From: Ornatilinea apprima
GTDB taxonomy: Bacteria > Chloroflexota > Anaerolineae > Anaerolineales > Anaerolineaceae
Direction: 5' to 3'
Assembly: GCF_001306115.1 (NCBI RefSeq)
Contig: NZ_LGCL01000045.1
Location: 124,001 to 188,000 of the forward strand
DNA: 64,000 nt
Part shown: positions 7,628 to 16,852 of the stretch, piece by piece
How positions within the stretch are numbered: the first letter of the stretch is position 1
Layout of the letters: every line of letters begins with the position of its first letter
Notes under the pieces: generated by a model
Databases searched by the model: none
The model's input: the letters and a program-made list of their open reading frames with translations, nothing else
Told to the model about the DNA's origin: nothing
Position numbers and translations under genes: made by a program

Positions 7628-10600
7628 TTATTGGTTTTTCATTAATTGCTCGATGCGGGTCTCACCGGTGTTGTAATATTTGGCCTGCGGGTGATGGATG
7701 ACAATCGCGGCGGTGGACTGCTCCGGCACAAGCTGGAAGGCTTCGGTGAGGGTCATACCCAGTTCTTTTTCGGCTGGCAGCAGGGCGAATACCTTTTGGT
7801 GATCGTCCAGGTCGGGGATGGCCGGGTAGCCCCAGGAGTAGCGCTTGCCGCGTTCCGGCTCGAGCGCCAGTTCGCTGCGGATGTGGCGGTGCAGATATTC
7901 GGCGGCGGCTTCGGCCACCTGCACGCCCAGGCCGTGAACGAAGTAGGCTTCGGCGTAATCGCCTTTGGATTGCAGCCGCTCAAAGCGCTCGGTGGCCTGC
8001 TGGCCCACCGTCACCACCTGGAAGGCGGCCACGTCCATTTGTGATGAGCCCACCGGCAGGAAGTAGTCGGCCAGGCAGAGCTGTTCGCCGCTCTCCTGGC
8101 GCGGGAAGGCGAAACGCAGCAGCTCTTCGGGCGTGGATTCCAGGTCCGACTGCGGGTCGTAAATCACCAGCTCGTCGCCGTCCGATTGGGCTGGCCAGTA
8201 GCCGTAGATGCCCTGCGGGCGCAGCCAGGGGTCTTGCAGGGCTTCGCGGCGCATGCGGTTGAGGCGGGCTTCAAATTCGGCTTCCAGGCGGGTCCATTCT
8301 TCGCCGTGGGTGTTTTTGGCGCCCCACGAGAGGCGGTAAAGCTCGTTCTTTGAAATGCACTGGAAGACGGCATCCAGGGGCATATCGCGCACCACGCGCA
8401 CGCCCCATTGGGCAATCTGTGGTACGCTGGGGGCTGGCTGCACGGAAACAGAGCGCCGTCCGGCGCCCGAAGCGTTTCGCGGGCGCTCCACGCGGTTCAA
8501 TTCCATCTGCGATTCGCGCTGAATTTTTTGCACCAGACCGGCGCGTTTCTGCGGGTGGATGAGATCATCCATTGTGGAGAGGCCCTCAAAGGCGTCTTTG
8601 CAGTAGAAAACGCCCGGCTGGTAAACCTGGTTGTCTTCCGTAACGAGGATGCGGCGGCCAAATTTGCGGTTGATGGCCGCGCCGCCAATCAGGACGGGGA
8701 ATTCCAGTGAACGGCGGTGCAGTTCGTTGACGATCAGCGGCATTTGTTTGCTGGTGTTGACCAGCAGGGCGCTGAGGCCAATGGCAGTGGCATTCACTTC
8801 CACCGCTTTGGAAATGATGGTTTCGGCGGGAACCTGCTTGCCCAGGTCAATGACGGTATAACCGTTGTTGGCAAGGATGGTTTTCACCAGGTTCTTGCCA
8901 ATGTCGTGCACGTCGCCGTAGACAGTGGCGAGGACGATGGTGCCTTTGGTAACGCCTTCCACTTTCTCCAGATAGTTCTCCAGGTGAGAGACGGCTTTCT
9001 TCATCACCTCGGCCGATTGGAGCACGAAGGGCAGGATCAATTCCCCCGCGCCAAAGCGGTCGCCCACTTCTTTCATGCCGGGGAGCAAAACATTGTTGAG
9101 AATCTCCACGGCGGTTTCGTGGCGGGTGGCGCTGGTGGGCCGGGCAATGATTTCGTCAATGTCCTGCTCGATATTGTCTTTATCGCGGTGCAGGATGCGC
9201 CACTGCAGGCGTTCTTCGGGCGTGAGCGCGGCCAGAATGGCTGCCCGCGATCCGCTGGCCTGATCGCTGCTCACGCTGACCGACTCAAAGTGCTGGATGA
9301 GGGCCTGCAGGGCGTCGGGACGGCGGTTGAAGATGAGGTCTTCGGCCAGAGCGCGCTCTTCGGCAGAAATTTCTGCGTAGGGGCGAATGGATGCCGGGTT
9401 GACGATGGCCATATCCAGGCCGGCCTGCACGCAGTGATAGAGAAAAACGCTGTTCAGCACGCCGCGCGCGGACGCGGAAAGTCCAAAGGAAACGTTGCTG
9501 ACCCCCAGCGAGGTGAGCACGCCGGGGAGCTCCTGCTTAATCAGGCGGATGCCCTCAATCGTCTCCATCGCGGACTGGCTGAACTCGGCGTCGCCGGTGG
9601 CGAGGGTGAAGGTGAGGTCATCGTAGACCAGGTCGGCGGGCTGCAGGCCGTGCTCATTCACGGCGATGTCGTAAATGCGCCTGGCAATTTCCAGCTTGCG
9701 CTGGGCGGTTTTGGCCATGCCCTGCTCGTCAATGGTCAGCACGATCACGGCGGCGTTGAAGCGTTTGGCCAGGGCAAAGATCTGATCGGCTTTTTCGCGC
9801 CCAGCTTCCAGGTTGGTGGAGTTGATCAGGCTGCGGCCGGGGTTGGTCTTCAGCGCGGTTTCAATCACGTCCAGCTCGGTAGAGTCGATGACCAGCGGCG
9901 CGGTCACTACCGGTGAGAGCAGCTTAATCACGCGGCGCATGATGTCTTTTTCATCGGCGCGTTCGGTGAGGGCCACGCACAGGTCGAGGGCGTGCGCGCC
10001 GCCTTCCAACTGCTCATTGGCAATGGAGAGGACCTCGTCCCATTTTTCTTCGAGGATGATGCGCTTGAATTTGCGGCTGCCCTGGGTGTTGAGCCGCTCG
10101 CCGATCAGCAAAGGTTTGGGCTCCTGGTGCATGGGCGAAGCCTGAATGGCCGAGGCCAGGCGCGGCTCAGGCTGCTGGGTGCGCGGCTGGGGCTGATGCC
10201 CGCGCAGGGCTTCGACCACTTTTTTAAGGTGTTCGGGGGTGGTTCCGCAGCAGCCGCCGACGATGTTGACATTAAACTTGTTGACAAAGTCCGACAGCTC
10301 CAGGGCGAAAGGCTCAGGTTTGAGCGGGTAAACGGCCTTGCCATCCACATTAAGGGGCAGGCCGGCATTGGGAATGCAGGATACGGGGATGGGCGAATTT
10401 TCGCCCAGGAACTGGATCGGTTGGCGCATGTGCTCGGGGCCGGTGGAGCAGTTGAGGCCGATCACGTCGATGGGCAGGCCTTCCAGAATGGCGGAAACGG
10501 CCTGAATATCGGTGCCGAGGAGCATGCGGCCGGTGGTGTCGAGGGTTACCTGGGCCTGAATGGGCAGCCAGATGCCGGTCTGCTCAAAGGCCAGTTGAAC

Positions 10601-11152
10601 GCCCTGAATGGCGGCTTTGACTTCGAGAATATCTTGCGAAGTCTCAATCAGAATCAGGTCGGCCCCACCGCTGATCAGCGCGGCGGCCTGCTCGCGGAAG
10701 AGATCGGCGAGCTGGTCGAAGGTGATGTTGGAAAGCTCGGGGTCGTCCATTGAGGGCAGCTTGCCGGAGGGGCCAATGGAACCAGCCACAAAGCGCGGTT
10801 GTTCGGGGGTGCTGAATTCGTCGGCCACGCGGCGGGCAAGCTGCGCGGCGGCAAAGTTGATTTCGGTTACGCGGTCTTGCAGGCCGTATTCGCTGAGGGT
10901 GAGACGGTTGGACCGGAACGTATCGGTTTCGATGACATCCACGCCCACCTCAAGAAAGGAGCGGTGTACGGCTTCGACCACCGCTGGCTTGCTGATCACC
11001 AGAAAATCGTTGCAGCCTTCCAGTTTCTCGCCGCCGAAATCCGCGGCGGTGAGGTTGAAATTTTGCAGGCTGGTGCCCATCGCGCCGTCAAAGACGAGAA
11101 CGTGATCCTTCATGCGATCCAGATAGCGCCGGTTGGTATATTTTCGTTCCAT
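7628..11152 (-). CDS. metH: Cobalamin-dependent methionine synthase
   Basis: 1,174 residues, close to the usual 1,200. It transfers the methyl group of methyltetrahydrofolate through B12 to homocysteine. Four modules are visible. The homocysteine domain (1-320) carries zinc cysteines in GLNCSTGPEHM and GGCCGTTPEHL. The pterin domain spans about 345-610. The B12 cap and domain (about 640-880) has the His ligand in VYGDVHDIGKNL. The C-terminal reactivation domain ends with the SAM-binding GYPAIPDLDDH region. The ATG at 11152 is chosen because GGAG lies 8 bases upstream; the ATG at 11158 is too close. A SAM-I riboswitch precedes the gene. Confidence 0.96.
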   Translation of the reverse strand: MERKYTNRRYLDRMKDHVLVFDGAMGTSLQNFNLTAADFGGEKLEGCNDFLVISKPAVVEAVHRSFLEVGVDVIETDTFRSNRLTLSEYGLQDRVTEINFAAAQLARRVADEFSTPEQPRFVAGSIGPSGKLPSMDDPELSNITFDQLADLFREQAAALISGGADLILIETSQDILEVKAAIQGVQLAFEQTGIWLPIQAQVTLDTTGRMLLGTDIQAVSAILEGLPIDVIGLNCSTGPEHMRQPIQFLGENSPIPVSCIPNAGLPLNVDGKAVYPLKPEPFALELSDFVNKFNVNIVGGCCGTTPEHLKKVVEALRGHQPQPRTQQPEPRLASAIQASPMHQEPKPLLIGERLNTQGSRKFKRIILEEKWDEVLSIANEQLEGGAHALDLCVALTERADEKDIMRRVIKLLSPVVTAPLVIDSTELDVIETALKTNPGRSLINSTNLEAGREKADQIFALAKRFNAAVIVLTIDEQGMAKTAQRKLEIARRIYDIAVNEHGLQPADLVYDDLTFTLATGDAEFSQSAMETIEGIRLIKQELPGVLTSLGVSNVSFGLSASARGVLNSVFLYHCVQAGLDMAIVNPASIRPYAEISAEERALAEDLIFNRRPDALQALIQHFESVSVSSDQASGSRAAILAALTPEERLQWRILHRDKDNIEQDIDEIIARPTSATRHETAVEILNNVLLPGMKEVGDRFGAGELILPFVLQSAEVMKKAVSHLENYLEKVEGVTKGTIVLATVYGDVHDIGKNLVKTILANNGYTVIDLGKQVPAETIISKAVEVNATAIGLSALLVNTSKQMPLIVNELHRRSLEFPVLIGGAAINRKFGRRILVTEDNQVYQPGVFYCKDAFEGLSTMDDLIHPQKRAGLVQKIQRESQMELNRVERPRNASGAGRRSVSVQPAPSVPQIAQWGVRVVRDMPLDAVFQCISKNELYRLSWGAKNTHGEEWTRLEAEFEARLNRMRREALQDPWLRPQGIYGYWPAQSDGDELVIYDPQSDLESTPEELLRFAFPRQESGEQLCLADYFLPVGSSQMDVAAFQVVTVGQQATERFERLQSKGDYAEAYFVHGLGVQVAEAAAEYLHRHIRSELALEPERGKRYSWGYPAIPDLDDHQKVFALLPAEKELGMTLTEAFQLVPEQSTAAIVIHHPQAKYYNTGETRIEQLMKNQ

Positions 11153-11189
11153 TCGCATTGCTCCGCTTAACAGTTTGAAGTGAAATATT

Positions 11190-11223
11190 AAAAAATGCCC
11201 CTCACGCCCAAGGTGAAAGAGGC
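11190..11223 (-). terminator. Riboswitch expression-platform terminator
   Basis: On the minus strand the segments complementary to 11197-11203 and 11212-11223 pair (GCCTC with GGGGC, CAC with GTG). Six U follow (complement of 11190-11195). It lies between the SAM aptamer and the metH start, as expected for a transcriptional OFF switch. Confidence 0.8.
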
Positions 11224-11238
11224 AGGATATGCTGAGAA

Positions 11239-11353
11239 CACATTCATCTTTCAGATACCCTACCGGGAGGTAGTCTCTGCCGGAATTGGCACCTGCAAAC
11301 AGCGGTTGCCGAGGTTTCTACGGGCCGGTCCCTCCACCTCTCTGGATGATGTG
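11239..11353 (-). promoter_or_regulatory. SAM-I (S-box) riboswitch aptamer
   Basis: Read on the minus strand, the sequence has the S-box signature in order: closing stem strand CACATCATC, CAGAGAGGTGGAGGGAC, GGCCC, GAAACC, CGGCAACC and GGTGCCAATTCC. The closing strand GATGAATGTG follows at 11239-11248 and pairs with 11345-11353. High S-adenosylmethionine should stabilise the aptamer and let the downstream terminator form, stopping metH transcription. Feedback control of a methionine-cycle gene by SAM is the family's established role. Confidence 0.93.
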
Positions 11354-11552
11354 GGGAAAATTCATCCGTATTGAATTGCTTTCGATTGTAACACAAGAAG
11401 AAAGAATTGGAAGATGGTTCGCGGAGCCGCAAAAAAAGCACTTTGGCAATGACAGGCGTGAGCTTGTTTTACCGTCCAAGCTGGTGAAAGCCGTGAAGCC
11501 TCAACTGCGCGGGATGGGATATAATTTACTAAAATGACAATCAGGTGAATGC

Positions 11553-11963
11553 ATGAAGTTTCCTTCATTGAGAAAAATGGCCCTGAGCGGGCTGGTTCTG
11601 GCGCTGGTCGGCTGGATTGGGCTGTATGTCATCCTGTTTCAGACCTTTCCAACCCTGTGGCCGCGTTGGTTGTTCTTCTTTTTCTTAACGCTGGCCTTGA
11701 GCGGCACCGCGCTGCCGGTGATCGGGTTTTTTCACCGGCGGTTTCCCACCACACCACCCGCGCGCGGCGATACGATTGTGCGCCAGGCGATCTGGGTGGG
11801 GGTGTATGGGAATCTGCTGGCGTGGCTGCAGTTGGGCCGGGTGCTGAACCTGGCGCTGGTGGTGTTTATGGCGGCCGCGTTCCTGATCATCGAATTTCTG
11901 CTGGGATGGAGAGAGCGCAGCCAGTTCCACCCGGAAAGTGAAGCCCATGACGAATCCGCGTGA
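11553..11963 (+). CDS. Small multi-pass membrane protein of unknown function
   Basis: 136 residues with four hydrophobic helices: about 9-30, 38-58, 78-97 and 100-118. The C-terminus is short and charged. AGGTG precedes the ATG by about 5 bases. It overlaps the selA start by 17 bases and is probably co-transcribed with selA and the peptidase. No family is recognised. Confidence 0.65.
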   Translation: MKFPSLRKMALSGLVLALVGWIGLYVILFQTFPTLWPRWLFFFFLTLALSGTALPVIGFFHRRFPTTPPARGDTIVRQAIWVGVYGNLLAWLQLGRVLNLALVVFMAAAFLIIEFLLGWRERSQFHPESEAHDESA

Positions 11964-13341
11964 TCTGCCGGCGGTGGACAGCCTGCTGCAGCACAAACAG
12001 GCGGCAGAATTGGTGGCAGAATACGGCCGGGGGCAGACGCTGAACGCCATCCGCGAAGAGCTGGCAGCCTTAAGAGAGAGCATGCTGGCCGGTGAGGAAA
12101 TCACGCTGCCCAAAAACGGCGGAATTTTGGAAGCGGCCAAAAAGCGCTTGCAGAAGCAATTTCAGCCCACCCTGGAGGCGGTGATCAATGCCACCGGGGT
12201 GGTTCTGCATACCAACCTGGGGCGGGCGCCGCTCTCAACCGTGGATATGCAGCAGCTTGCCGTTTTGTTGAGCAGTTACAACACCCTCGAATTTGACCTG
12301 GAAAGCGGCAAGCGCGGCTCGCGCAGCGTGCACGCCGAAGCCCTGATCCGCAGGTTGACCGGCGCTGAAGCGGCGCTGGTGGTGAACAACAACGCGGCCG
12401 CGGTGCTGCTGGCGCTTTCGGCGCTGTCGAAGGGCAAGCGGGCAATCATTTCGCGTTCGCAGTTGGTGGAAATTGGCGGGGGGTTCCGCGTGCCGGATGT
12501 CATGCGGCAGTCGGGCGCGAAGCTGGTGGAAATTGGCACGACCAACCGCGTAAACCTGCAGGACTATGAAGAGGCGCTGGAAGAGCCGTCCGCTCTGGTG
12601 GTGCGGGCGCACCATTCCAACTTCAAGCTGGTTGGGTTCACCCACGAACCTGATTTCGCGGCGATTGTGAAGGCAGCCCACGCGCGCGGCGTTCCCGTGC
12701 TGGATGATCTGGGTTCGGGCGCGCTGCTGGATACGAGCCGTTACGGCCTGGCGCACGAGCCAATGGTGCAAGAGTCGCTGGCGGCCGGCGCGGACCTGGT
12801 GTGCTTCTCCGGCGATAAACTGCTGGGCGGTCCGCAGGCCGGCATTCTGGTTGGCAAAGCCGATCTGGTGGCGAAGGTCAAACGCCATCCGTTGGCGCGG
12901 GCCGTGCGGGCGGATAAGTTCTGCCTGGCGGCGCTGGCGGTGACGCTGGAACATTATCTGAAGGAAGAGGCGGAGCGCGCCATCCCCATCTGGGTGATGA
13001 TTTCCGCTCCGTTAAAGCAATTGGAGAAGCGGGCCAGGCACTGGCAGGCAAGCCTGGGCGCGGGCGAAGTGGTGGAGAGCGTTTCCACGGTAGGGGGCGG
13101 CAGCCTGCCAGAAGAAACCCTGCCCACATACGCTCTGGCGCTGCGTCCGCCCAAGCTGGCGGCATTCCAGAAAGCGCTGCGGCAGATGAGCCCGCCGGTC
13201 ATCGCGCGGGTGGAAAATGACCAGGTGCTTTTCGATCCACGCACGGTGTTGCCAGAGCAGGAAGGCGCGCTGTTGGTGGGTTTGGCCAACGCGCTCGCGA
13301 TGGGCGCGGGAGGACGGTTCAAAAAGGAAGAACAGGAATGA
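11947..13341 (+). CDS. selA: L-seryl-tRNA(Sec) selenium transferase
   Basis: 464 residues from the ATG at 11947; a GTG nine bases earlier is possible, but GGAAA is better spaced for the ATG. SelA is a PLP enzyme that converts seryl-tRNA(Sec) to selenocysteinyl-tRNA. Seen are the N-terminal tRNA-binding region (LPAVDSLL), INATGVVLHTNLGRAPLS, the cofactor region and the PLP lysine in FSGDKLLGGPQAG. The last bases overlap the peptidase start (ATGA). No selB, selC, selD or obvious selenoprotein gene lies in the window, so its partners must be elsewhere. Confidence 0.94.
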   Translation: MTNPRDLPAVDSLLQHKQAAELVAEYGRGQTLNAIREELAALRESMLAGEEITLPKNGGILEAAKKRLQKQFQPTLEAVINATGVVLHTNLGRAPLSTVDMQQLAVLLSSYNTLEFDLESGKRGSRSVHAEALIRRLTGAEAALVVNNNAAAVLLALSALSKGKRAIISRSQLVEIGGGFRVPDVMRQSGAKLVEIGTTNRVNLQDYEEALEEPSALVVRAHHSNFKLVGFTHEPDFAAIVKAAHARGVPVLDDLGSGALLDTSRYGLAHEPMVQESLAAGADLVCFSGDKLLGGPQAGILVGKADLVAKVKRHPLARAVRADKFCLAALAVTLEHYLKEEAERAIPIWVMISAPLKQLEKRARHWQASLGAGEVVESVSTVGGGSLPEETLPTYALALRPPKLAAFQKALRQMSPPVIARVENDQVLFDPRTVLPEQEGALLVGLANALAMGAGGRFKKEEQE

Positions 13342-14576
13342 AACAAGAGCTGGATGCATTGATGCAGGTTGAAAATGTGGACGCGCTGATGGTGCTGGGC
13401 GCCGGATTTCACAACCCCTATATGGTGTATTTGACCGGCGGAGGGCACCTGACCCAGGCGCTGGTGATCAAAAAGCGGGGGCAATCCCCGGTTTTGTTTC
13501 ATGAATCGATGGAGCGCGGAGAAGCGCAGAAAACCGGATTGAAAACAGTCAACCTGAAAAACTACCCGGCGGCTGTCTATCTGCAGGAATGCGGCGGAGA
13601 TCACTTGAAGGCCAGCGCGCGGCGCATGGAAAAAATCCTGCAGGATTTCCATCTGACAGAGGGACGAGTGGCCTTGTTTGGAGAGCAAGACGCGGGCCTG
13701 ACCGCCAGCCTGTTCGCTGAACTACGCGTGCGGATGCCGGCGTTGGAATTCTTTGGGGCGTCGCGGGGGGGGATTCTGATGCGGGCGATGGCCACCAAAG
13801 ATGAAACAGAACTGGCGCGCATCCGGCGCGTGGGGCAGGCGACTGCCCGCGTGGTGGGCAACACGGCCGATTTTTTGAGCGGCTGCCCGGTGAAGGCCGG
13901 CGCGCTGGTAAACCGGGATGGATCGCCGGTAACCATTGGACAGGTGAAGCGCAAGATCAACCTGTGGCTGATGGAAGAGGGCATGGAAAACCCCGAAGCG
14001 ACCATCTTTGCGATTGGGCGCGACGCGGCTCTGCCGCACAGCAGCGGCACCGACAGCGATCTGCTGCAATTGGGCAAAACGATTGTCTTTGATATTTTCC
14101 CGTGCGAAGAGGGTGGGGGGTACTTCCACGATTTTACGCGCACCTGGTGCCTGGGGCACGCTCCCGATGAGGTGCTGCGCCTGTATGAGCAGGTGCTGGA
14201 TGTTTACCAGCGCGTGACTCACGCGCTGACGGTGGACACGCCCTTTTCAGCCTACCAGAAACTGGTGTGCGAATGGTTTGAAGAAATGGGGCATAAAACG
14301 GTGCTGAGTGAACCGGCCACTGAAGAAGGCTATGTGCATGGTCTAGGTCACGGTGTGGGTTTGCATGTGCATGAGCTGCCGTTTTACACCCCTTCGGAGG
14401 GGAATGAGAATATGCTGCGGCCGGGCAATGTGATTGCCGTGGAGCCGGGCCTGTATTACCCGGATTTGAGTATGGGCGTGCGCCTGGAAGACACCTATTG
14501 GATTGACGACCACGGCAGTTTTCAAACGTTTGTGGATTACCCGAGGGATTTGATTTTACCGGTAAAGCAATCATGA
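13338..14576 (+). CDS. M24 family metallopeptidase (Xaa-Pro aminopeptidase-like)
   Basis: 412 residues: an N-terminal creatinase-like domain (1-150) and a C-terminal pita-bread M24 domain. All five metal ligands are visible in order: Asp in VFDIFP, Asp in FHDFTRTW, His in GHGVGLHVHE, Glu in AVEPGLYY and Glu in GVRLEDTY. It probably removes N-terminal residues ahead of proline in cytoplasmic peptides; creatinase-like substrates are an alternative. The start overlaps the selA stop by four bases, so translation is likely coupled. Confidence 0.87.
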   Translation: MKQELDALMQVENVDALMVLGAGFHNPYMVYLTGGGHLTQALVIKKRGQSPVLFHESMERGEAQKTGLKTVNLKNYPAAVYLQECGGDHLKASARRMEKILQDFHLTEGRVALFGEQDAGLTASLFAELRVRMPALEFFGASRGGILMRAMATKDETELARIRRVGQATARVVGNTADFLSGCPVKAGALVNRDGSPVTIGQVKRKINLWLMEEGMENPEATIFAIGRDAALPHSSGTDSDLLQLGKTIVFDIFPCEEGGGYFHDFTRTWCLGHAPDEVLRLYEQVLDVYQRVTHALTVDTPFSAYQKLVCEWFEEMGHKTVLSEPATEEGYVHGLGHGVGLHVHELPFYTPSEGNENMLRPGNVIAVEPGLYYPDLSMGVRLEDTYWIDDHGSFQTFVDYPRDLILPVKQS

Positions 14577-14598
14577 CTGATGCAAGCAAAGGATATCT

Positions 14599-15639
14599 AT
14601 GATGGATGAGCAGATTTTTCCCCCCGCGCGAATTTTGGGTATTGAAAGCTCTTGCGATGAGACCTCGGCGGCAGTGATTGCCAACGGGCGTGAACCGCTT
14701 TCGATTGTCACCGCGACCCAAATAGAAATGCACGCCCAGTTTGGGGGCGTGTTTCCCGAGGTGGCTTCGCGGCAGCATATTAAAACTGTGTACGGGGTGA
14801 TCGAACAAGCCTTGCAGCAGGCGCACATGAGCCTTTCGGACGTGGACGCAATCGCGGTCACGCTGGGGCCAGGGCTGGCCGGGTCACTGGTGGTGGGAGT
14901 GAACGCGGCCAAAGGGCTGGCCGTGGCTTCTGGGCTGCCGCTGGTGGGCGTGAATCACCTGGAAGGGCATATCTACTCGGCCTGGCTGCGCCCACCCGAA
15001 ATGGCGGATCTGCCGCCCGCCCCACAGTTCCCGCTGCTGGCGCTGCTGGTCTCAGGCGGTCACACGGAATTGAATCTCATCACCAACCATCTTGAATACC
15101 AACGTCTGGGCGGAACCCTGGACGACGCGGCCGGCGAAGCCTTTGATAAAGTGGCGCGCCTGCTCGGGCTGCCTTATCCGGGTGGGCCTTCGATTCAGGA
15201 GGCAGCCAAAAACGGTAATCCGCGCACCTTCCAGTTCCCGCGCTCGATGTTGGAAGGCACTTGGAACTTTTCGTTTTCGGGGCTGAAAACAGCAGTGCTA
15301 CGCGCGGTGCAAAACTTTAAGAATGACCCCGAAAACCTGCCGGTGAACGACCTGGCGGCCAGTTTTCAGACCGCGGTGGTGGATGTGCTGGTGTCGAAAA
15401 CGTTGGCAGCGGCCAAAGCCTACGGTGCTAAAGAAATTTTGCTGGCCGGCGGCGTCTCGGCCAACGCGGCCCTGCGCGAAGGCTTTCGCAAGCACAGTCC
15501 GATCAAGGTAAATATCCCTGATTTGTCTTACTGCACGGACAACGCGGCCATGATCGCCGCCGCGGGATACTTCCGCTTTGTGGCCGGGCATGTGAGTGAC
15601 CTGGATGTGGATGTGCTGCCCAATCTATCGCTGTCGTAA
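14599..15639 (+). CDS. tsaD: tRNA N6-adenosine threonylcarbamoyltransferase
   Basis: 346 residues, the usual length. It transfers threonylcarbamoyl to A37 of ANN-decoding tRNAs together with TsaB and TsaE, which are not in the window. Motifs: GIESSCDETSAA (ATP site), the metal-binding HLEGHIYSAW, LVSGGHTEL, DDAAGEAFDKVARLLGLPYP and AGGVSANAALR. AAGGA lies 5 bases ahead of the first ATG. Confidence 0.96.
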   Translation: MMDEQIFPPARILGIESSCDETSAAVIANGREPLSIVTATQIEMHAQFGGVFPEVASRQHIKTVYGVIEQALQQAHMSLSDVDAIAVTLGPGLAGSLVVGVNAAKGLAVASGLPLVGVNHLEGHIYSAWLRPPEMADLPPAPQFPLLALLVSGGHTELNLITNHLEYQRLGGTLDDAAGEAFDKVARLLGLPYPGGPSIQEAAKNGNPRTFQFPRSMLEGTWNFSFSGLKTAVLRAVQNFKNDPENLPVNDLAASFQTAVVDVLVSKTLAAAKAYGAKEILLAGGVSANAALREGFRKHSPIKVNIPDLSYCTDNAAMIAAAGYFRFVAGHVSDLDVDVLPNLSLS

Positions 15640-15692
15640 GCCTTTCGTTTCCTGACAGCCATTTGTAACCTTACAGAGAGACCTGCATCTAA

Positions 15693-16301
15693 ATGACAGA
15701 ACCATTAGAACTTTCCATTTCCATCGATGTTCTGAAGGCCGGCAATAAAGCCGAGTTCGCGAAGCTGGTCAACCAGTATTCCAATTCGGTGTACCGCATC
15801 GCATTGAAAATTTTATCGGACCCCAGTGATGCTGAAGATGTGCTGCAAGAGACGTTTATTAAAGCCTTTCGCGCGCTGCCCGGTTTTGAGGGCCGCTCCA
15901 GCATCTCCACCTGGTTGTTTCGCATCGCGACCAATGAAGCCCTGATGCTGGTTCGCAAGCGCAAACCGGATTTTGTGCTGGTCGACGAGCCGGACGCGCC
16001 GGACGAGGACGAAAACAGCGGGCAGGTACAGCTCACCGATTGGTGCTGTATGCCTGAGGCCGAACTGATGAGCGATGAATCGCGGCGGCACCTGGAAGAG
16101 GCCGTGCAAGACCTGACACCCGCGCTGCGCGCCGTGTTTGTGCTGCGCGACATTGAAGGTCTTTCGATTAAAGAAACCGCGGAGGCGCTGGACGTGAGCG
16201 AACAGGTGGTCAAAACCCGCCTGCTGCGCGCCCGGCTGCGCCTGAGAGAAGATTTGAGCCGGTATTTTGGTGGCAAGATGGCGGAGAGGTTGGAAAAATG
16301 A
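15693..16301 (+). CDS. ECF-type RNA polymerase sigma factor
   Basis: 202 residues with region 2 (about 20-85, DAEDVLQETFIKAFRALPGF) and region 4 (about 140-190, with the helix-turn-helix SIKETAEALDVSEQVVKTRL). An acidic spacer of about 30 residues separates them. It should direct RNA polymerase to a small regulon, possibly envelope or redox stress. The zinc-finger protein encoded next, overlapping by four bases, is the obvious anti-sigma partner. The thiol-redox genes downstream may be targets or co-regulated, which is an inference. Confidence 0.92.
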   Translation: MTEPLELSISIDVLKAGNKAEFAKLVNQYSNSVYRIALKILSDPSDAEDVLQETFIKAFRALPGFEGRSSISTWLFRIATNEALMLVRKRKPDFVLVDEPDAPDEDENSGQVQLTDWCCMPEAELMSDESRRHLEEAVQDLTPALRAVFVLRDIEGLSIKETAEALDVSEQVVKTRLLRARLRLREDLSRYFGGKMAERLEK

Positions 16302-16552
16302 GCAAGAAAAAGTGCTGCAGCGAGCTGCTGAATACGATTAATGATTACCTGGATGGGGAATTAGACGGCGAAAAATGCCGTGACCTGGAACAGCATCTGA
16401 AGGATTGTGTGGATTGCAGTACCATTACCAACACCATGCGCAAAACGTTGGAGCTGTATCACGAAGCGGGCAAGCAGGAATGTCTGCCAGATGACGTGCG
16501 TGACCGCTTATTTGCCTGCCTGGAATTGGGTGATTTCAAAGAATCGAAGTAA
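16298..16552 (+). CDS. Zinc-finger anti-sigma factor (zf-HC2, ZAS type)
   Basis: 84 residues with the cysteines and histidine of an anti-sigma zinc domain: KCCSELL near the N-terminus and HLKDCVDC (H-x3-C-x2-C). There is no membrane segment, so it is a soluble, RsrA-like form that could sense thiol oxidation directly. It overlaps the sigma gene (ATGA-type junction), supporting a sigma/anti-sigma operon. Confidence 0.85.
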   Translation: MSKKKCCSELLNTINDYLDGELDGEKCRDLEQHLKDCVDCSTITNTMRKTLELYHEAGKQECLPDDVRDRLFACLELGDFKESK

Positions 16553-16590
16553 CTTTTCTTCACGGGGTGCATCTAAAGAGAAATTTCAAT

Positions 16591-16791
16591 ATGGAAAAGG
16601 AACAAGAAGACAATTCAGGAACACCCCCAATGCGGATTGAAATCGCGCAGATTGCGGAGACCAAGGATTGCCAGAGCTTGAAAGCGGGAAGTTTATGCCC
16701 GAAATGCAAAGAGAACTTCCTGGATTACGACGGGATGCTCAACCTGGTATGCGCGAAGTGCGGTGTGATGGATAGCGGGGGCTTCACCTGA
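16591..16791 (+). CDS. Small CxxC zinc-ribbon protein
   Basis: 66 residues from the ATG at 16591; the longer GTG start at 16567 has no better support. The C-terminal half has two knuckles, LCPKCK and VCAKCG, separated by 15 residues, forming a zinc ribbon. The function is unknown. It sits between the anti-sigma gene and the redox protein, on the same strand. Confidence 0.6.
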   Translation: MEKEQEDNSGTPPMRIEIAQIAETKDCQSLKAGSLCPKCKENFLDYDGMLNLVCAKCGVMDSGGFT

Positions 16792-16852
16792 TAGTCTTCT
16801 ACCTCTGTCCGGTGCGGACAGCCTGATCCAAACCTTTTGTGGAGAAAAACCA

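Noticed and set aside
8717..9916. 399-residue plus-strand open frame opposite metH
   Set aside because: It is the mirror of a GC-rich, well-conserved gene, has no recognisable domain and is typical of antisense openness in such DNA, unlike the motif-rich antisense frame in the intein.
16804..16820. Terminator before the disulfide oxidoreductase gene
   Set aside because: A perfect short hairpin (CTGTCC/GGACAG) exists, but no T-run follows.
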